DNA from: JBAZPT01 sp041645535
GTDB lineage: Bacteria; Patescibacteriota; Minisyncoccia; Moranbacterales; UBA2206
Reading direction: 5' to 3'
Length of the DNA: 64,000 nucleotides
Assembly (NCBI GenBank): GCA_041645535.1
Contig: JBAZPT010000001.1
Span: 124,001-188,000, forward strand
Under the pieces are notes generated by a model. The model was not told the DNA's origin. It ran no database searches and saw only the letters and a list, made by a program, of their open reading frames with translations. A program made the position numbers and the translations under genes. Positions 62,616 to 64,000 of this stretch are shown here, in pieces. Numbering within the stretch: position 1 is the stretch's first letter; every line of letters begins with the position of its first letter.

Positions 62616-64000
62616 ATGAAAAAATCGGAATTATTTTTCAGCGCCATCCAGGTTCCCATTGATATTATAATGATTTTTTTAGCCGCTCTGTCGGCTTTTT
62701 CCATTCGTAATGTGCCGGAAGTTTTAGCGTTGCAGCCGAAATTATATAATTATCCATTGGATAGTTATGTAAAAATCGTAGCTCTAGTAATACCGCTTTT
62801 TATCATAACTTACGCGATTGAAGGCCTGTATGACATCCGGTCGACGCGAAAATTCTGGAAAGAGGCTCTGAAAGTTTTTACTGCGACTTCCATCGGTTTG
62901 GTCATCATCATTGTGGCAATCTTTTTGAAACGGGAATGGTTTTCTTCCCGCTTTATTATTTTAGCCGCCTGGCTTTTAGCGGTAACCTATGTGGTTTTTG
63001 CTCGCTATCTGCTTCAACTTTTGCAAAAGTGGCTTTTGGCTTCGCGCGACATGGGAGTGCACCGCGTTTTGCTGATCGGCCGCAACGGTAAGATCGATGT
63101 CTTCGCGAAATTAATCCGCCGGGATAAAAAATTGGGATACAAAATTGTGGATCAGATTGAAACCGCGCATCTGAAAGTCGTGAAAATGATCAAAGAAGAA
63201 AAGGGGATTGATGAAATTATTATTTGTGAGCCGTCCATCACGGACGATGAGCAGGAAAAACTTATCGACTATTGCGCAATCAATAATATTACTTATAAAT
63301 TCATCCCGACTACGCTTCAGACCTCCAAAATTACTATCGGAGTTCTGGACGGCGAACCGCTTTTTGAAGTCAAAAATACGCCGCTCGAAGGCTGGGGACG
63401 GATTTTAAAAAGAATTTTTGACATAATCGCTTCGCTTTTCGGGATAATCATCACTTCGCCCATAACAATTATTACGGCCATTGCAATCAAGCTGGATAGC
63501 CAGGGGCCGGTGATTTATAAAAATGAACGGATTGGGGACAATGGAAGAAGATTTTTTGTCTATAAATTCCGGTATATGCAATGGGAGTATTGCGTCACTA
63601 AGGAAAACCCTGATTTAGACACGGCGCTTGATGTGGAAAAAGAATTAATTCAAACACAAAGCGTGCGCCAGGGGCCTTTGTATAAAATCAAGCGGGATCC
63701 CCGCAAAACGCGCGTCGGCAATTTTATCGAAAAATATTCCATTGACGAACTGCCGCAATTTTTTAATGTTCTCTTCGGTTCAATGAGCATGGTCGGACCG
63801 CGGCCGCACCAAAAACGCGAAGTGGAAAAATATATGGACTATCACCGGCGCCTGCTCACTATCAAGCCGGGCGTTACCGGCATGGCGCAGGTTTCTGGCC
63901 GGTCGGATCTGGATTTTGAGGATGAATACCGCCTGGATTTATATTACATCGAAAACTGGTCGCTTTCTCTGGATATTTTAATCTGCCTCAAAACCATCGG
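62616..64000 (+). CDS. Polyprenyl glycosylphosphotransferase (partial, runs off the edge)
   Basis: At least 461 aa; the C-terminus is cut by the window edge. Several N-terminal transmembrane helices lead to a Rossmann-like CoA-binding-type domain ('VHRVLLIGRNGKIDVFAKLI'). The conserved catalytic domain follows: a membrane-embedded hairpin ('LKRIFDIIASLFGIIITSPI'), 'SQGPVIYKNERIGDNGRRFF', 'YSIDELPQFFNVLFGSMSMV', 'GPRPH' and 'KPGVTGMAQVSGRSDLDF'. It transfers a sugar-1-phosphate to undecaprenyl phosphate to start surface-glycan synthesis. Its start is only ~19 nt after rnpB. Confidence 0.92.
   Translation, partial: MKKSELFFSAIQVPIDIIMIFLAALSAFSIRNVPEVLALQPKLYNYPLDSYVKIVALVIPLFIITYAIEGLYDIRSTRKFWKEALKVFTATSIGLVIIIVAIFLKREWFSSRFIILAAWLLAVTYVVFARYLLQLLQKWLLASRDMGVHRVLLIGRNGKIDVFAKLIRRDKKLGYKIVDQIETAHLKVVKMIKEEKGIDEIIICEPSITDDEQEKLIDYCAINNITYKFIPTTLQTSKITIGVLDGEPLFEVKNTPLEGWGRILKRIFDIIASLFGIIITSPITIITAIAIKLDSQGPVIYKNERIGDNGRRFFVYKFRYMQWEYCVTKENPDLDTALDVEKELIQTQSVRQGPLYKIKRDPRKTRVGNFIEKYSIDELPQFFNVLFGSMSMVGPRPHQKREVEKYMDYHRRLLTIKPGVTGMAQVSGRSDLDFEDEYRLDLYYIENWSLSLDILICLKTI

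Noticed and set aside
1..64000. Recoded UGA (glycine), as in Gracilibacteria and SR1
   Set aside because: Genes such as the ArsR-like one end properly at TGA, and conserved proteins show no in-frame TGA, so code 11 applies.

Overview
The window looks like a chromosome segment of a Candidate Phyla Radiation (Patescibacteria) bacterium, most likely a Parcubacteria/Moranbacteria-type lineage. This is inferred from protein style and layout, not from a marker-gene tree. Supporting signs are shortened housekeeping proteins (AlaRS, PheT, HrcA, a MurF without its N-terminal domain), a sigma-region-4/HARE-HTH fusion, an FtsA/PilM-like protein beside a baseplate-J-like membrane protein, a TraD-like ATPase with a C-terminal zinc ribbon, UAG/UAA/UGA all used as stops, and a moderately AT-rich sequence packed with short palindromic repeats.

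Layout. 1-2700: end of smc, a hypothetical gene, tRNA-Glu, rpsP, and rplJ-rplL behind an L10-type leader. 2.8-9 kb (mostly minus strand): PLD/cardiolipin synthase-like gene, tRNA-Gln overlapping a GIY-YIG gene, dnaX, gtrA-like, a coiled-coil protein, and a degenerate PurF homologue. 9.1-16.1 kb: tRNA-Pro, -Arg and -Ala, acpP, then the division/wall cluster mraZ-rsmH-ftsL-ftsI-murF-uppS. 16.1-23 kb: DsbD-like protein, trxA, trxB, a REP-associated transposase (RAYT) with its palindromes, malic enzyme, yjbQ, pcm, mltG. 23.2-24.4 kb: three minus-strand genes of unknown function. 24.5-30.1 kb: sigma4/HARE protein, T4SS-like pair, mnmA. 30.1-37.4 kb: small proteins, alaS, pilM/ftsA-like, baseplate-J-like, ArsR-like regulator, APH-like kinase. 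37.7-42.4 kb: infA-rpmJ-rpsM-rpsK-rpsD-rpoA-rplQ-rplM-rpsI. 42.4-50.4 kb: PEGA protein, rplU, recR, dnaB, dus, a small Cys-rich gene, cysS, corA-like. 50.4-54.4 kb: yidD and hrcA-grpE-dnaK with a CIRCE operator. 54.5-64 kb: signal peptidase, pheS-pheT, small genes, valS, rnpB and a truncated polyprenyl glycosylphosphotransferase.

The most unusual feature is the repeat content. (i) A CCCC...GGGG-ended hairpin element sits between short direct repeats in the first codons of rpmJ and rplQ, inside rnpB, inside rsmH, and at an operon junction (30415-30542). Removing it together with one repeat regenerates the expected uninterrupted gene in each case. (ii) A bipartite structured element of about 155 nt precedes ftsL, mnmA, the baseplate-J-like gene and rpsM. 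Its stems covary between copies, and its final hairpin contains an ATGGC that serves as, or abuts, the start codon. A shortened copy lies in frame within dnaX. (iii) REP palindromes matching those around the RAYT occur in frame in alaS and dus. (iv) Several other palindromes are inserted in frame in rplL, rpsI, murF, dnaX, rpsP and pheT. Together they suggest a small genome whose essential genes have absorbed many short mobile or structured elements.
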